Source of the DNA: Alloalcanivorax marinus
GTDB taxonomy: Bacteria; Pseudomonadota; Gammaproteobacteria; Pseudomonadales; Alcanivoracaceae
Length of the DNA: 64,000 nt
NCBI RefSeq assembly: GCF_016785095.1
Contig: NZ_JAEKJB010000002.1
Location: 496,001 to 560,000, forward strand
Reading direction: 5' to 3'
A program made the position numbers and the translations under genes. This document shows, one piece after another, positions 47,262-58,377 of this stretch. Positions within the stretch are counted from its first letter, which is position 1, and each line of letters begins with the position of its first letter. The notes under the pieces were generated by a model that was given only the letters and a program-made list of their open reading frames with translations, was not told the origin of the DNA and did not search any database.

Positions 47262-47897
47262 TCAGGCGCTCCCTTTTTCGGTGGGCAGGTTGTCACCGGG
47301 ATGGTGGATGTGAGGCGCCTGGCCACGCAGGTAGTCCTGCAGGGTGGCGGCGCCCAGCAGTTCGGTCTCGAACAGGCTGTCCAGGTGCTCGCGGGAGTTC
47401 ACCAGCCCCTTGGCCTTGAGGGTGCCCTCGGCGTCGATCAGCACCGCGTAGGGCAGCTTGCCGATCTGGTAGGTCATGCCCACTTCCGGGTTCACCACGT
47501 AGCGGGAGCGGTCGAGCTTGAACTCGGCGATGATCTTTTCCTGCTCGGCCATGTCGCCGTCGCTGACGTAGACCACCTCCAGGTCGTCCCGGGAGCGGTC
47601 GATGGCGCGCACCGCCGGCAGCAGGGATTTACAGATCGGGCAGGTGGGGGACAGGAAGAACAGCATCTGTGCCCGCTCGCCGGGGTAGCCCACGTTCACC
47701 GGGCGTCCCAGGCGGTCCTCGGCGGTCAGTTTCGGCGCCGGCTGATTCACCGCCACCCCCTTGTCCACCATCAGGGCGCCGGCCGGCGCGATGCGCCCGT
47801 GCAGCACGCCGATCTGGCGGATCAGACCGACCACCACCAGGGCCATGGCCACCAACAGGCACCAGAGAAGTACATTGGAAACAATCAAGGCTTGCAT
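47262..47897 (-). CDS. aauD: Amine dehydrogenase maturation protein (thioredoxin-like)
   Basis: A ~211-residue membrane-anchored thioredoxin-fold protein: one N-terminal helix (~5-27) and Cys86-Pro-Ile-Cys89 as redox motif. MauD/AauD proteins are needed to form the six disulfides of the small subunit. The ATG at 47897 is chosen, since AAGGTG lies six bases upstream; a GTG three codons earlier overlaps that site. aauA begins three bases after its stop. Confidence 0.93.
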   Translation of the reverse strand: MQALIVSNVLLWCLLVAMALVVVGLIRQIGVLHGRIAPAGALMVDKGVAVNQPAPKLTAEDRLGRPVNVGYPGERAQMLFFLSPTCPICKSLLPAVRAIDRSRDDLEVVYVSDGDMAEQEKIIAEFKLDRSRYVVNPEVGMTYQIGKLPYAVLIDAEGTLKAKGLVNSREHLDSLFETELLGAATLQDYLRGQAPHIHHPGDNLPTEKGSA

Positions 47898-47921
47898 GGA
47901 TGTCACCTTAGTTCTGTTTGT

Positions 47922-48461
47922 TCATCGTCCGGACAGACCGAGCAGACGGGGCTGGTTGGCCAGCCACACCTCGATCGCCGCGTACAGCAAAACGGTTACC
48001 GCCGTGGCGGCCAGCACCACGAAGCCGTCGAACACACCCAGCGCGCGGGGCGCGGCGGGGGCGGCGGCGAGCAGTGCCAGCCCGGCCAGCAGCAGGTTGC
48101 GCGAGAGCAGCCGGGGGTGCAGCGGCTGCGGCGCGCCGGGGCCGGCGCAGCCGCAATCCAGGTCGTGGCGGCCGCGCGCCAGGTTGACGCCGATGGCGGC
48201 GGCGTACAGCCCCACCAGGGCGAGCGCCGCCAGGGCCGCCGCGCCACGCGTGGCCGGCCACAGCAACGCCAGCGCCAGGGCACCTTCCAGCAGCGGCAGG
48301 GCGCGCGCCGCCGGCCCGTGCAGGGCCTCCGGGAGCAGCCGGTAGTCGGCCACCTGGCGGCGGAACCAGGCCGGCGCGCGTACCTTGTGGCTGGCGGCGC
48401 TGGCCAGGATCACCGCCAGGGAGACGGCACCGGTGGCGGTGAGAATGGGATCCACGGTCAT
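47922..48461 (-). CDS. aauE: Amine dehydrogenase maturation membrane protein
   Basis: A 179-residue protein with four to five membrane helices and a conserved cysteine pair in DCGCAG (~101-106). MauE/AauE works with the thioredoxin-like D protein, probably feeding or draining electrons across the membrane during disulfide formation in the small subunit. It sits between the large subunit and aauD, the standard B-E-D-A order. Confidence 0.92.
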   Translation of the reverse strand: MTVDPILTATGAVSLAVILASAASHKVRAPAWFRRQVADYRLLPEALHGPAARALPLLEGALALALLWPATRGAAALAALALVGLYAAAIGVNLARGRHDLDCGCAGPGAPQPLHPRLLSRNLLLAGLALLAAAPAAPRALGVFDGFVVLAATAVTVLLYAAIEVWLANQPRLLGLSGR

Positions 48462-48473
48462 GGGCCCTCCTGG

Positions 48474-49622
48474 TTAATGGTTGATGACCAGGGTCGGGGT
48501 CTTGCTGACGCCGTCCATGGTGTCCACGTACTCGCCCTTGGTGAGGTCGAAGATGTCCAGACCGCCCTCGATGTTGGTGCCCAGCAGCAGGGGCTTGTCA
48601 TCGGAGGTGGCGTTCAGGCTCCACACCAGGCTGGGTGTTTCCATGGTGTCCACCTTCTTGCCGGTCTTGAGATCGTAGACCCAGATGGTCTGGCTCGGAT
48701 CTTCCCATTTGTGCGGTGCGTGCTCCGGGTGCATCAGCACGTAGAGCCGGTTCAGCGCCGGGGCCACCGCCATCAGTTGCCAGCCGCCCGGGGCCCAGCC
48801 TTCCTTGCGTTCCTGCTTGGTGGTCAGCCACCAGTCACGCAGCACCTTGGGTTTCTTGCCGGACAGATCGACGCCGCGTACATGACCTTCGGTGGTGACG
48901 AAATAGTAGGTGTCGCCGTTGCCCACCGCCCGTTCGATCAGCTTCTCTTCATCCGGGTTGAAGAAGCGGGTGGCGGTGCGGTTCACCTCCTGGCCATCGT
49001 CGTCCAGGGTGATGACCTGAAGCTTGCCATCGCCGCACAGGGAGGCGAAGCGGCGCTCGCCGGCCGGGTAGTTGAGGATGCAGCCGGGGATCGCCAGTTC
49101 GTTGACTACTTCCTGCTTCTCGGTGTCCACCACGGTGATCGAGGTGGAGGGCGTGAAATTGTAGATGTACACGAAACGGTCATCGGCACTGGTGCTCAGG
49201 CCGTAGCGCTCGGTGAGGATGGAGGCGCGTTTGCTGGGGATTTTCACTTCCCAGCGCGGCGACAGGGAGGAGGTGTCCCAGGCGGTGATCACGTCGGTGC
49301 GCTTGCCGCGCACATAGCGCTCGAAGAAGATGTCCGCGGTGTACACGGTTTTCTGGTCGTGGGACAACACCGCCGGTGCCGCGCCGCCGGTGCTGAGCAT
49401 GCCCAGTACCTTGCGCTGGTCCGGATCGACCACCACCACCCGGGTGGCGACCATGTTGTTGAACTCGAAATCAACGATGTAGCTGCGGTGCGGGTCCGGC
49501 GGGAACGGCAGGGTGGTGTTCTGCCCCAGCTTCTCCACCGGCAGTTGCGCCTGGGCTCCGGCGGCGGCCACGCAGGCCGCGGCCAGCAACAGGCCCTTGC
49601 ACAGGGGTCGTAGTAGTCGCAT
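48474..49622 (-). CDS. aauB: Amine dehydrogenase large subunit
   Basis: A 382-residue beta-propeller subunit with a signal peptide (ending AQA). The motifs GGWQLMAVAPALNRLYVLMHP (in two parts near 278-298), PSTSITVVDTEK and CGDGKLQVITLDDDG resemble the large chain of Alcaligenes aromatic amine dehydrogenase more than that of Paracoccus methylamine dehydrogenase, and the shorter length agrees. First gene of a six-gene operon. It is divergent from a MarR gene across 210 bases. Confidence 0.93.
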   Translation of the reverse strand: MRLLRPLCKGLLLAAACVAAAGAQAQLPVEKLGQNTTLPFPPDPHRSYIVDFEFNNMVATRVVVVDPDQRKVLGMLSTGGAAPAVLSHDQKTVYTADIFFERYVRGKRTDVITAWDTSSLSPRWEVKIPSKRASILTERYGLSTSADDRFVYIYNFTPSTSITVVDTEKQEVVNELAIPGCILNYPAGERRFASLCGDGKLQVITLDDDGQEVNRTATRFFNPDEEKLIERAVGNGDTYYFVTTEGHVRGVDLSGKKPKVLRDWWLTTKQERKEGWAPGGWQLMAVAPALNRLYVLMHPEHAPHKWEDPSQTIWVYDLKTGKKVDTMETPSLVWSLNATSDDKPLLLGTNIEGGLDIFDLTKGEYVDTMDGVSKTPTLVINH

Positions 49623-49742
49623 AGCTGCTCCGGTTGTAGGTGTGGTTATTCATCGAGTGTGTGCCAGCGCCGGCCCGCGCGCATGCTATTGCGTGCCAGA
49701 GACTTGTTAATTTTTGCCAATCCGGCACCCCGGAGGGCGTAT

Positions 49743-49779
49743 CAATGGAGACAAAAGTGCCATCGCCACGCCTCCATTG
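49743..49779. promoter_or_regulatory. Spaced inverted repeat in the aauB-marR gap
   Basis: CAATGGAG (49743-49750) and CTCCATTG (49772-49779) are perfect inverted copies separated by 21 bases, in the 210-bp region between the divergent aauB and marR genes. A candidate regulator site; inference only. Confidence 0.4.
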
Positions 49780-49832
49780 GTTACACTAGTGGGCGCGCGC
49801 CGTCGCGTCCGCTGCAAGGAGAAAACCACTCA

Positions 49833-50333
49833 ATGTCCCGCGAAGACCGGAATCCGGACGCCTCTCATCCGGCTACGGAGCTGGATCTGACCCGCTTTTT
49901 GCCGTACCGGCTCAACAATCTGGGCGGGCGGATCAGCCAGGCCCTGGCGGTGATCTACCGCGAGCGGTTCGGTATTTCCATCCCGGAATGGCGCATTCTG
50001 GTGTGGCTTAATGAGCGACCGGTGCTTACCGCCAAGCAGTTGACCGGGTTGACGCAGATGGACAAGGTGCGGGTGTCCCGTTCGGTGCGCGCCCTGGAGA
50101 GTCGGGATCTGATTCAGCGCCGCCCGTCCACGGAGGATCAGCGTCAGCAGCTGTTACGGCTCACTGATCCGGCCCGGGAACTGCTCGCGGAACTGATACC
50201 GGCCACCCGCCGTTGGGAGGCGGAGTTGGCGGCGACTCTGTCGGAGGGGGAGCACGAAGCGTTGCTGGCGGCGCTGAACAAGCTCGAGGAACGTCTCGAG
50301 CACCTGGTGGCGACGGAGAGCGACAACAGCTAG
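49833..50333 (+). CDS. MarR-family regulator
   Basis: A 166-residue winged-helix protein: recognition helix region TQMDKVRVSRSVRALESRDLIQRR (two parts near 72-96), wing STEDQRQQLLRLT, and dimer helices at both ends. Start at ATG 49833 with AAGGAG 11 bases upstream. Being divergent from the amine dehydrogenase operon, it most likely represses that operon and is released by an amine or aromatic effector. Its stop overlaps the end of the next convergent gene by four bases. Confidence 0.9.
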   Translation: MSREDRNPDASHPATELDLTRFLPYRLNNLGGRISQALAVIYRERFGISIPEWRILVWLNERPVLTAKQLTGLTQMDKVRVSRSVRALESRDLIQRRPSTEDQRQQLLRLTDPARELLAELIPATRRWEAELAATLSEGEHEALLAALNKLEERLEHLVATESDNS

Positions 50334-51589
50334 GGCGCCGGTCGCCATTGCATCGCCGGTCGCGCCCGGCGGGCCTTGGCCAGCGCCCCCGGGCCGCCTT
50401 CGGAGAACGTCAGTTCGGCCATGAAATAGAACGATTCGCCGAACGGGATGCGATCAAGAGCGAAGCCCACATTGGGAGTCTGGCCGGGAAAGCGCTCCGG
50501 TTTGTCTTCCAGCTCCGGATCATCCTGGTAAAGAAAGCGCGCTCCGGTGCCGAAGCCGGAGGCGAAATTCAGCCGCGCCAGCATGGCGAAGCCGTTACCG
50601 GTGTCGAACCACAGCCAGTTGCGGGCCGGCACCGGGCTATCCACCATGGCCCGCTCATCGGCGTCCAGCCGGCCATCCACCCGCGCCTCCCGGTCTCCGG
50701 TCCAACTGGTACGCAGCCGCGCGCCGTTCAGATCGTGGCCGTCCACGGTGACCCGGGCGCCGGGTTCGCGCAGCACGGCGGCGGCGAAACCGGGCAACCG
50801 GAAGCGGGCGTGCACCGCCACCGCCTGGTCCTGGATCACCAGGAAATTGTATACCTTGAGCACCGGCAGGCCGGCCACCCGTACCCGGGTGCGGGCGTAT
50901 ACCAGGGTCGCCAGGGGGCCGTCGATCACCTGGCGGATCTCCGGGTCCAGATTTTCGTTGGTGAGGGTAAGCCGGGCACCGGCGCTGAACACTCCGGCGC
51001 TCAGACGCAGTTTAAGACTGTCCAGCAGATTGCGGCGCCGGCCTTCGGCGTCGGTGTAGCCGTCATGGAAAAAGTCCCCCCAGAGGAACAGGTTGTCGTC
51101 GCGCAAGCGCAGCTCGAAGTCGTCGGTGCGTAGACGCAGCGGGTCCCGGCGCAACCGGGCCGGCGCCGGGTGGGGGGAGGGTGGCCGGGCCAGCAGGTAG
51201 AGGGTTCGGGTGTCGTCGCCGGCATCGATGATCAGAGTGCCGAGAAGTCCCGGCGGGTCGGTGGAGGGTGCTCCGTCGGTGTCCTCCGGCACCTTCACCA
51301 GCAGACGGTCGGCGGTGGCGATGCGCGTCACCGGCAGGTCGCGTTCGCTGTCCGGGTCCTGCTCGAAGTAGGGAGCCTGGCCGTTGCTCCAGGCCAGCCA
51401 TTGGTGGGGTACGCTCTGGAAGGCGCCGTCGCGGTAAACGGCCACGTCCACCGCCGCCCGTTCCTGGCCGGCCAGGCCCTCCAGTCCGCCGCCTTCCAGC
51501 GCCACCACCCGGGCGGTGCCGGCGGCCGGTACCAGCAGCAGCGCCAGCGCGGCGGCGATCAGATTCCGGGAACGTACGCGAGTTAGCAT
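50330..51589 (-). CDS. Exported protein of unknown function
   Basis: A 419-residue protein with a signal peptide (ending AGTA) and no membrane helix afterwards. I do not recognise the family. It is rich in beta-strand-like segments (LYLLARPPSPHPAPARL, LRLRTDDFELRLRDDNLFLW, NWLWFDTGNGFAMLARLNF), has no Cys or known metal motif, and has an Arg-rich tail. It is separated from the liu operon by a REP pair and lies on the same strand. A periplasmic binding or carbohydrate-related role is possible but unsupported. Confidence 0.7.
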   Translation of the reverse strand: MLTRVRSRNLIAAALALLLVPAAGTARVVALEGGGLEGLAGQERAAVDVAVYRDGAFQSVPHQWLAWSNGQAPYFEQDPDSERDLPVTRIATADRLLVKVPEDTDGAPSTDPPGLLGTLIIDAGDDTRTLYLLARPPSPHPAPARLRRDPLRLRTDDFELRLRDDNLFLWGDFFHDGYTDAEGRRRNLLDSLKLRLSAGVFSAGARLTLTNENLDPEIRQVIDGPLATLVYARTRVRVAGLPVLKVYNFLVIQDQAVAVHARFRLPGFAAAVLREPGARVTVDGHDLNGARLRTSWTGDREARVDGRLDADERAMVDSPVPARNWLWFDTGNGFAMLARLNFASGFGTGARFLYQDDPELEDKPERFPGQTPNVGFALDRIPFGESFYFMAELTFSEGGPGALAKARRARPAMQWRPAP

Positions 51590-51705
51590 GGGCCTCCTTG
51601 CCTGACTCGACGGATTGATTCATCACTGATCAGGCTCGGCGTGAGGCGCCGGGAAGTCGAGGCCGCCCGGCCCTGTTGGGCGGGCGTTCGGGTCATGGGG
51701 TGGTA

Positions 51706-51767
51706 ATCGCGGCTAAAGCCGCTCCTACGGCGAAAAATATCCCTATAGGAGCGGCTGTAGCCGCGAT
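51706..51767. repeat. Inverted pair of REP-like elements
   Basis: ATCGCGGCTAAAGCCGCTCC (51706-51725, continuing TAC) and its inverse TAGGAGCGGCTGTAGCCGCG (51746-51765, continuing AT) differ at one base and flank a 17-base spacer. Each copy contains its own small GGCT/AGCC dyad. They stand just after the stop of the liu operon. A third copy is at 60123. Confidence 0.88.
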
Positions 51768-51778
51768 CGAGCTCAACG

Positions 51779-53727
<1,949 letters not shown>

Positions 53728-53731
<4 letters not shown>

Positions 53732-55674
53732 TCTTCCTCCGTTTCAAAGTCCACCAACAAGGTGCCTTCAGAAACGCTGTCTCCGGCTTGCACGAGGAAG
53801 GCCCGCACGGTGCCTGGGGCACTGGCGCGCAGGGTATGTTCCATTTTCATGGCTTCCAGTGTAATCACGGCATCGCCGGCGGCCACGGGCGTATCCGGCG
53901 CCGCATGGCAGGCCACGATGGTGCCGCTCATGGGCGCGCGGAAATCGTCCGCGCCGCCGGCGTGCTCGCTCTCCCGAGCCGGATGCGTTTCGATGCGATA
54001 GTCCTGTCCGTGGACGAACAACGTCAGGCGCCGGCCATCAAAAAAGAGGGCCTGGCCGGAAAGCCTGTCTTCACCCCAGTCCAGTTCGAACAGGTCGCCG
54101 TGCCGGCGCAGCCGGTAGGGCGCGCGCCGATCCGCGACGGTCGCCTGTTCATTATCGAGGACCACGGTGAAGTCGTGTTCGTCCACGCGCAGCGGCACTA
54201 GGGTACGCCGGCGGCCAAGCGGACGCCAGGCGGGCAGCCCGGACCAGGGGTCACCGCCGGCTTGGCCCTGGCCGGCGACCAGCGTGGCGGCGGCCACCGC
54301 CAGGGGCTCCGGCGCTTGCCCGGCGGGCTCCAGCAGGTAGGGGCGGTGCTCCAGCAGGCGGGTGTCCAACTCGCCGGCGGCGAACGCCTCGTCCAGCAAC
54401 ACCCGACGCAGGAAGGCGGTGTTGTGATGCACCCCGGTGAGCGCCAGCTGGTCCAGGGCCCGGGCCAGACGCCGGCGGGCCTGGTCCCGGTCGTCACCGT
54501 GGGCGATCAGCTTGGCGATCATGGGATCGTAATAATCGGAAACAATATCCCCTTGCTCCACGCCGGCGTCGACGCGCACGCCGTCCGGCCAGCGCAGTTG
54601 GTCGATGCGCCCGGAGGACGGCAGGAACTGTTGGTAGGGGTTCTCCGCGTACAGGCGCACCTCCATGGCGGCGCCGTTCAGACACAGGTCCTGCTGGGCC
54701 TTGGGCAGCGGCCGGCCCTCTGCCACCGCCAGCTGCCAGGCCACCAGGTCCTCGCCGGTGACCAGCTCGGTGACCGGGTGCTCCACCTGCAGGCGGGTGT
54801 TCATCTCCATGAAGAAGAATTCGCCTTCGGGGGAAAACAGGAACTCCACGGTGCCGGCGCCCCGGTAATCGATGGCGCGGGCGGCGCGTACCGCCGCCTG
54901 GCCCAGCTCCTGGCGCTGTTGTTCGCTGAGCCCCGGCGCCGGCGCTTCCTCGATCACCTTCTGGTGGCGCCGTTGCACCGAGCAGTCACGCTCGAACAGA
55001 TGCACGGCGTTACCGTGTTCGTCGGCGAACACCTGCACCTCCACGTGGCGGGCGGTGGGCAGATAGCGCTCCAGCAGCACGCGGTCGTCGTCGAAGGCAT
55101 TGCGGGCCTCGCGGCGGGCGGCGGCCAGGGCTTCCTCGAACTCCTCGGCACGCTGCACCGCGCGCATGCCCTTGCCGCCGCCCCCGGCCACCGCCTTGAT
55201 CAGCAGCGGGAAGCCGACCCGGTCGGCCTCGCGGAGCAGGGTGGCGTCGTCAGCGCCTTCCCGGTCGAAGCCGGGCAGCACCGGCACGCCGTGCTCCGCC
55301 ATGCGCTGGCGGGCGGCGGCCTTGTCGCCCATCAGGCGGATCGAATCCGGCGCCGGGCCGACGAAAATCAGCCCGGCCTCGGCGCAGGCCTCGGCGAAGG
55401 CGGCGTTCTCCGACAGAAAGCCGTAACCGGGGTGAATGGCGTCGGCGCCACTGTCCCGGGCGGCGGCCAGCACCGCTTCGATGTTCAGGTAGCTGTCGCG
55501 GGCACTGGCCGGGCCCAGATGCATGGCGCGGTCCGCCTCGCGGACATGGGGCGCGTCGGCGTCGATGTCGGAATACACCGCCACCGTGGTGAGCCCGAGC
55601 TCACGGCCGGTGCGGATGATGCGCCGGGCTATTTCGCCCCGGTTGGCGATCAGAAGGGTGTCGATGCGGGCCAT
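53728..55674 (-). CDS. liuD: Methylcrotonyl-CoA carboxylase biotin-containing subunit
   Basis: A 648-residue acyl-CoA carboxylase alpha chain: biotin carboxylase (1-~445) with the ATP-grasp loop AVAGGGGKGMR (near 162), a linker, and a C-terminal biotin domain with the biotinylated Lys610 in EAMKMEH. Genomic context with liuA, liuB and liuC assigns it to 3-methylcrotonyl-CoA. It starts 24 bases after liuC and couples to aacS by an ATGA overlap. Confidence 0.94.
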
Positions 55675-55698
55675 TGTTGTTCCTTTCTGTGTGGGCGG

Positions 55699-56478
55699 CT
55701 ATTCGTCGATCCAGTTCGGGGCGCGTTTTTCCAGGAAGGCGCTCAGGCCCTCCTGACCTTCGGCCCCGGTGCGCAGCTCGGCGATCAGGTCGGCGGTGTA
55801 GTCCACCACGGCCGGGTCCACGGCGCTGCCGTCGGCACGGTGCACCAGTTCCCGGGCGCGTTGCTGGGCGCCAGGCGCGCCGTTCAGCAGGGCGGCGATC
55901 AGCCGTTCCACGGTGGTGTCGAGATCCACCGCCGGCACCACTTCATGGACCAGCCCCAATTGCCCGGCGCGGGGGGCGTCGATCACCTCGGCGGTCATGA
56001 AATAGCGGCGCGCCTGCCGTGGCCCCATGGCGCGCACCACGTAAGGGGCGATGACGGCCGGCAGAATGCCGAGCTTCACCTCACTGAGGCAGAAGCGGGC
56101 GTCGTCGGCGGCCACCGCGATGTCGGCGGCGCAGATCAGCCCCAGGGCGCCGCCGAAGGCGGCCCCCTGGACCCGGGCGATGACCGGCTTGGCGGCGCCG
56201 TCGATGGCGCTCATCAGCGCCGCCAGCCGGCGTGCGTCGGCGCGGTTCTGGTCCGCGTCCAACTCGCCCATGGCGCGCATCCAGTTGAGGTCGGCGCCGG
56301 CGGAAAAGTGCTTGCCGGCGGCGTCCAGCAGGATCACCCGGGTGCTTTCCTCGTCGCCGGCCCGCTGGAACGCTTCGATCAGCGCTTCGATGATGGTGTC
56401 GTCAAAAGCATTACGTTTGTCCGGCCGGTTGAGGGTGATGTGCGTAACCAGGCCCGTATTGGTGCTTGTTATGCTCAT
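55699..56478 (-). CDS. liuC: Methylglutaconyl-CoA hydratase
   Basis: A 259-residue crotonase-family enzyme. The oxyanion-hole segments are HFSAGADLNWM (near 60) and VQGAAFGGALGLICAADIA (near 105), and LSEVKLGILPAVIAPYV carries the usual acid. Position between liuB and liuD supports hydration of 3-methylglutaconyl-CoA to HMG-CoA. It starts 210 bases after liuB, in a gap that holds two opposed heptamer arrays. Confidence 0.92.
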   Translation of the reverse strand: MSITSTNTGLVTHITLNRPDKRNAFDDTIIEALIEAFQRAGDEESTRVILLDAAGKHFSAGADLNWMRAMGELDADQNRADARRLAALMSAIDGAAKPVIARVQGAAFGGALGLICAADIAVAADDARFCLSEVKLGILPAVIAPYVVRAMGPRQARRYFMTAEVIDAPRAGQLGLVHEVVPAVDLDTTVERLIAALLNGAPGAQQRARELVHRADGSAVDPAVVDYTADLIAELRTGAEGQEGLSAFLEKRAPNWIDE

Positions 56479-56510
56479 GGGTTGCTCCTGTTGTTGGTCG
56501 CTGGAGGTCA

Positions 56511-56687
56511 GACGCCGGACGCCTGACGCCTGACGCCTGACGCCTGACGCTGGACGCTTAACCCTGGGCGCCCAGGTGTGACGTGTTTTCTGACGGGTTG
56601 TTCTGAACTGGCAGGGAACACGTCATCCTTTCAAGGCTCGGTTTAAGCGTCCGGCGTCCAGCGTCCAGCGTCCAGCGTCTGGCGTTA
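56511..56687. repeat. Two opposed 7-bp tandem arrays in the liuB-liuC gap
   Basis: Array one (56511-56559) has seven units close to GACGCCT. Array two (56646-56687) has six units close to AGCGTCC, the inverse of the GGACGCT variant at the edge of array one. About 86 bases of unique sequence lie between them. The two arrays can pair as a long imperfect hairpin in the operon mRNA. Unit number is likely unstable. Confidence 0.88.
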
Positions 56688-56688
56688 C

Positions 56689-58299
56689 TCACATCCGAAA
56701 CACGCCGTAGCGGGTTTCGCCGATGGGGGCGTTAAGGCTGGCGGAGATCGCCAGGCCAAGCACGTCGCGGGTGTCCGCCGGGTCGATAACGCCGTCGTCC
56801 CACAGCCGCGCGCTGGCGTACCACGGTTGCGCCATGGTTTCGTATTGCTCGGTCATGTCCGCCTGGAAACGGCGCGCCTCGTCCTCGTCCCAGTGCTCGC
56901 CTTTCTTCTTCAGGGCGGCGGCCTTCACCTGGGTGAGCACGCTGGCGGCCTGCTCGCCGCCCATCACCGAGATGCGCGCGTTGGGCCACATGAACAGGAA
57001 GCGCGGGTCGTAGGCGCGACCGCACATGCCGTAGTTGCCGGCGCCGAAGCTGCCGCCCGTGATCACCGTGAATTTAGGCACGGCGGCGCAGGCCACCGCG
57101 TTGACCAGTTTGGCGCCGTGCTTGGCGATGCCCTCGGCCTCGTACTTCTTGCCCACCATGAAGCCGGTGATGTTCTGCAGGAACAGCAGCGGAATGCCGC
57201 GCTGGTTGCACAGCTCCACGAAGTGAGCGCCCTTGAGGGACGATTCGGAATAGAGCACGCCGTCGTTGGCCAGAATGCCCACCGGGAAACCGTGGATGCG
57301 GGCGAAGCCGGTGACCAGCGTGGTGCCGTAGTTGGCCTTGAACTCGTCCAGGTCGGAGTCGTCGACGATGCGCGCGATCAGTTCCCGGGCCGGCATCGGC
57401 GAACGGGTGGTGGGCGGAATCAGGCCGTACAGCTCGTCGGCGTCGTAGGCCGGCGGTCGGGCCGGGCGCACGTCGAGCTGCTCGGGCTTGCGTCGGTTGA
57501 GCCGGTCGATACAGCGGCGCGCCAGGTCCAGGGCGTGGGGCTCGTCGTCGGCCAGGTGGTCGGCCACGCCGGACTGCTCCCCATGCAGCGCGGCGCCACC
57601 CAGTTCCTCGGCGGTGACCTCCTCGCCGGTGGCCGCCTTGACCAGCGGCGGGCCGGCCAGGAACACGGTGGAATGCTCGCGCACCATGATCACCTCATCG
57701 GCCATGGCCGGTACGTAGGCGCCGCCGGCGGTGCAGGAGCCGAGCACCACGCTGATCTGGGGAATCCCCCGGGCGGACAGATTGGCCATATTGAAGAAGA
57801 TGCGACCGAAGTGTTCCCGGTCCGGGAATACCTCATCCTGGCGGGGCAGGTTGGCGCCGCCGGAATCCACCAGGTAGATACAGGGCAGATTGTTTTCCGC
57901 GGCCACCGCCTGGCAGCGCAGGTGTTTCTTTACCGTGAGCGGATAGTAGCTGCCGCCTTTCACGGTGGGGTCGTTGGCGACGATCATGCATTCCACGCCG
58001 GCCACCCGGCCGATGCCGCCCACGCAGCCGGCGGCGGGCACGTCCTCGCCGGGGTAGACGCCGTCGGCGGCCAGCGCCGACAGCTCCAGGAACGGCGAGC
58101 CCGGGTCCAGCAGGTGCTGGATACGCTCGCGGACCGGCAGCTTGCCCCGTTCGCGTAGGCGCCGTTCGGCGGCTTCGCCACCGCCGGCGGCGACCCGGTC
58201 CAGTTTTTCCCGGAGTTGCTCGCGCAGGGCCAGGTTATGGTCCCGGTACTCGGCGTATTCCGGGGTGCTTTTGTTGAGTTGGCTGATGATTTTTGGCAT
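56689..58299 (-). CDS. liuB: Methylcrotonyl-CoA carboxylase carboxyltransferase subunit
   Basis: A 536-residue carboxyltransferase with the acyl-CoA part (~1-270, [17 protein letters not shown] near 145) and the carboxybiotin part (~290-536, [20 protein letters not shown] near 420). This form with its HYPL-like [12 protein letters not shown] stretch is typical of MCC beta. It lies between liuA and liuC; a 78-base gap with a long hairpin separates it from liuA. Confidence 0.95.
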   Translation of the reverse strand: MPKIISQLNKSTPEYAEYRDHNLALREQLREKLDRVAAGGGEAAERRLRERGKLPVRERIQHLLDPGSPFLELSALAADGVYPGEDVPAAGCVGGIGRVAGVECMIVANDPTVKGGSYYPLTVKKHLRCQAVAAENNLPCIYLVDSGGANLPRQDEVFPDREHFGRIFFNMANLSARGIPQISVVLGSCTAGGAYVPAMADEVIMVREHSTVFLAGPPLVKAATGEEVTAEELGGAALHGEQSGVADHLADDEPHALDLARRCIDRLNRRKPEQLDVRPARPPAYDADELYGLIPPTTRSPMPARELIARIVDDSDLDEFKANYGTTLVTGFARIHGFPVGILANDGVLYSESSLKGAHFVELCNQRGIPLLFLQNITGFMVGKKYEAEGIAKHGAKLVNAVACAAVPKFTVITGGSFGAGNYGMCGRAYDPRFLFMWPNARISVMGGEQAASVLTQVKAAALKKKGEHWDEDEARRFQADMTEQYETMAQPWYASARLWDDGVIDPADTRDVLGLAISASLNAPIGETRYGVFRM

Positions 58300-58315
58300 G
58301 GCTACGCCTCGCTTA

Positions 58316-58370
58316 CACGCTTCACGCTGGCACGCACCACGCTACGGGCGGCGTGCCAGCGTGAAGCGTG
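58316..58370. repeat. 20-bp perfect inverted repeat between liuA and liuB
   Basis: CACGCTTCACGCTGGCACGC (58316-58335) and its exact complement (58351-58370) flank a 15-base loop. No T-run follows, so it is not an intrinsic terminator; it fills the liuA-liuB gap. Confidence 0.9.
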
Positions 58371-58377
58371 GTGCGTG

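Noticed and set aside
56511..56687. CRISPR-like array
   Set aside because: Units are seven bases and contiguous, without spacers, and no cas genes are near.
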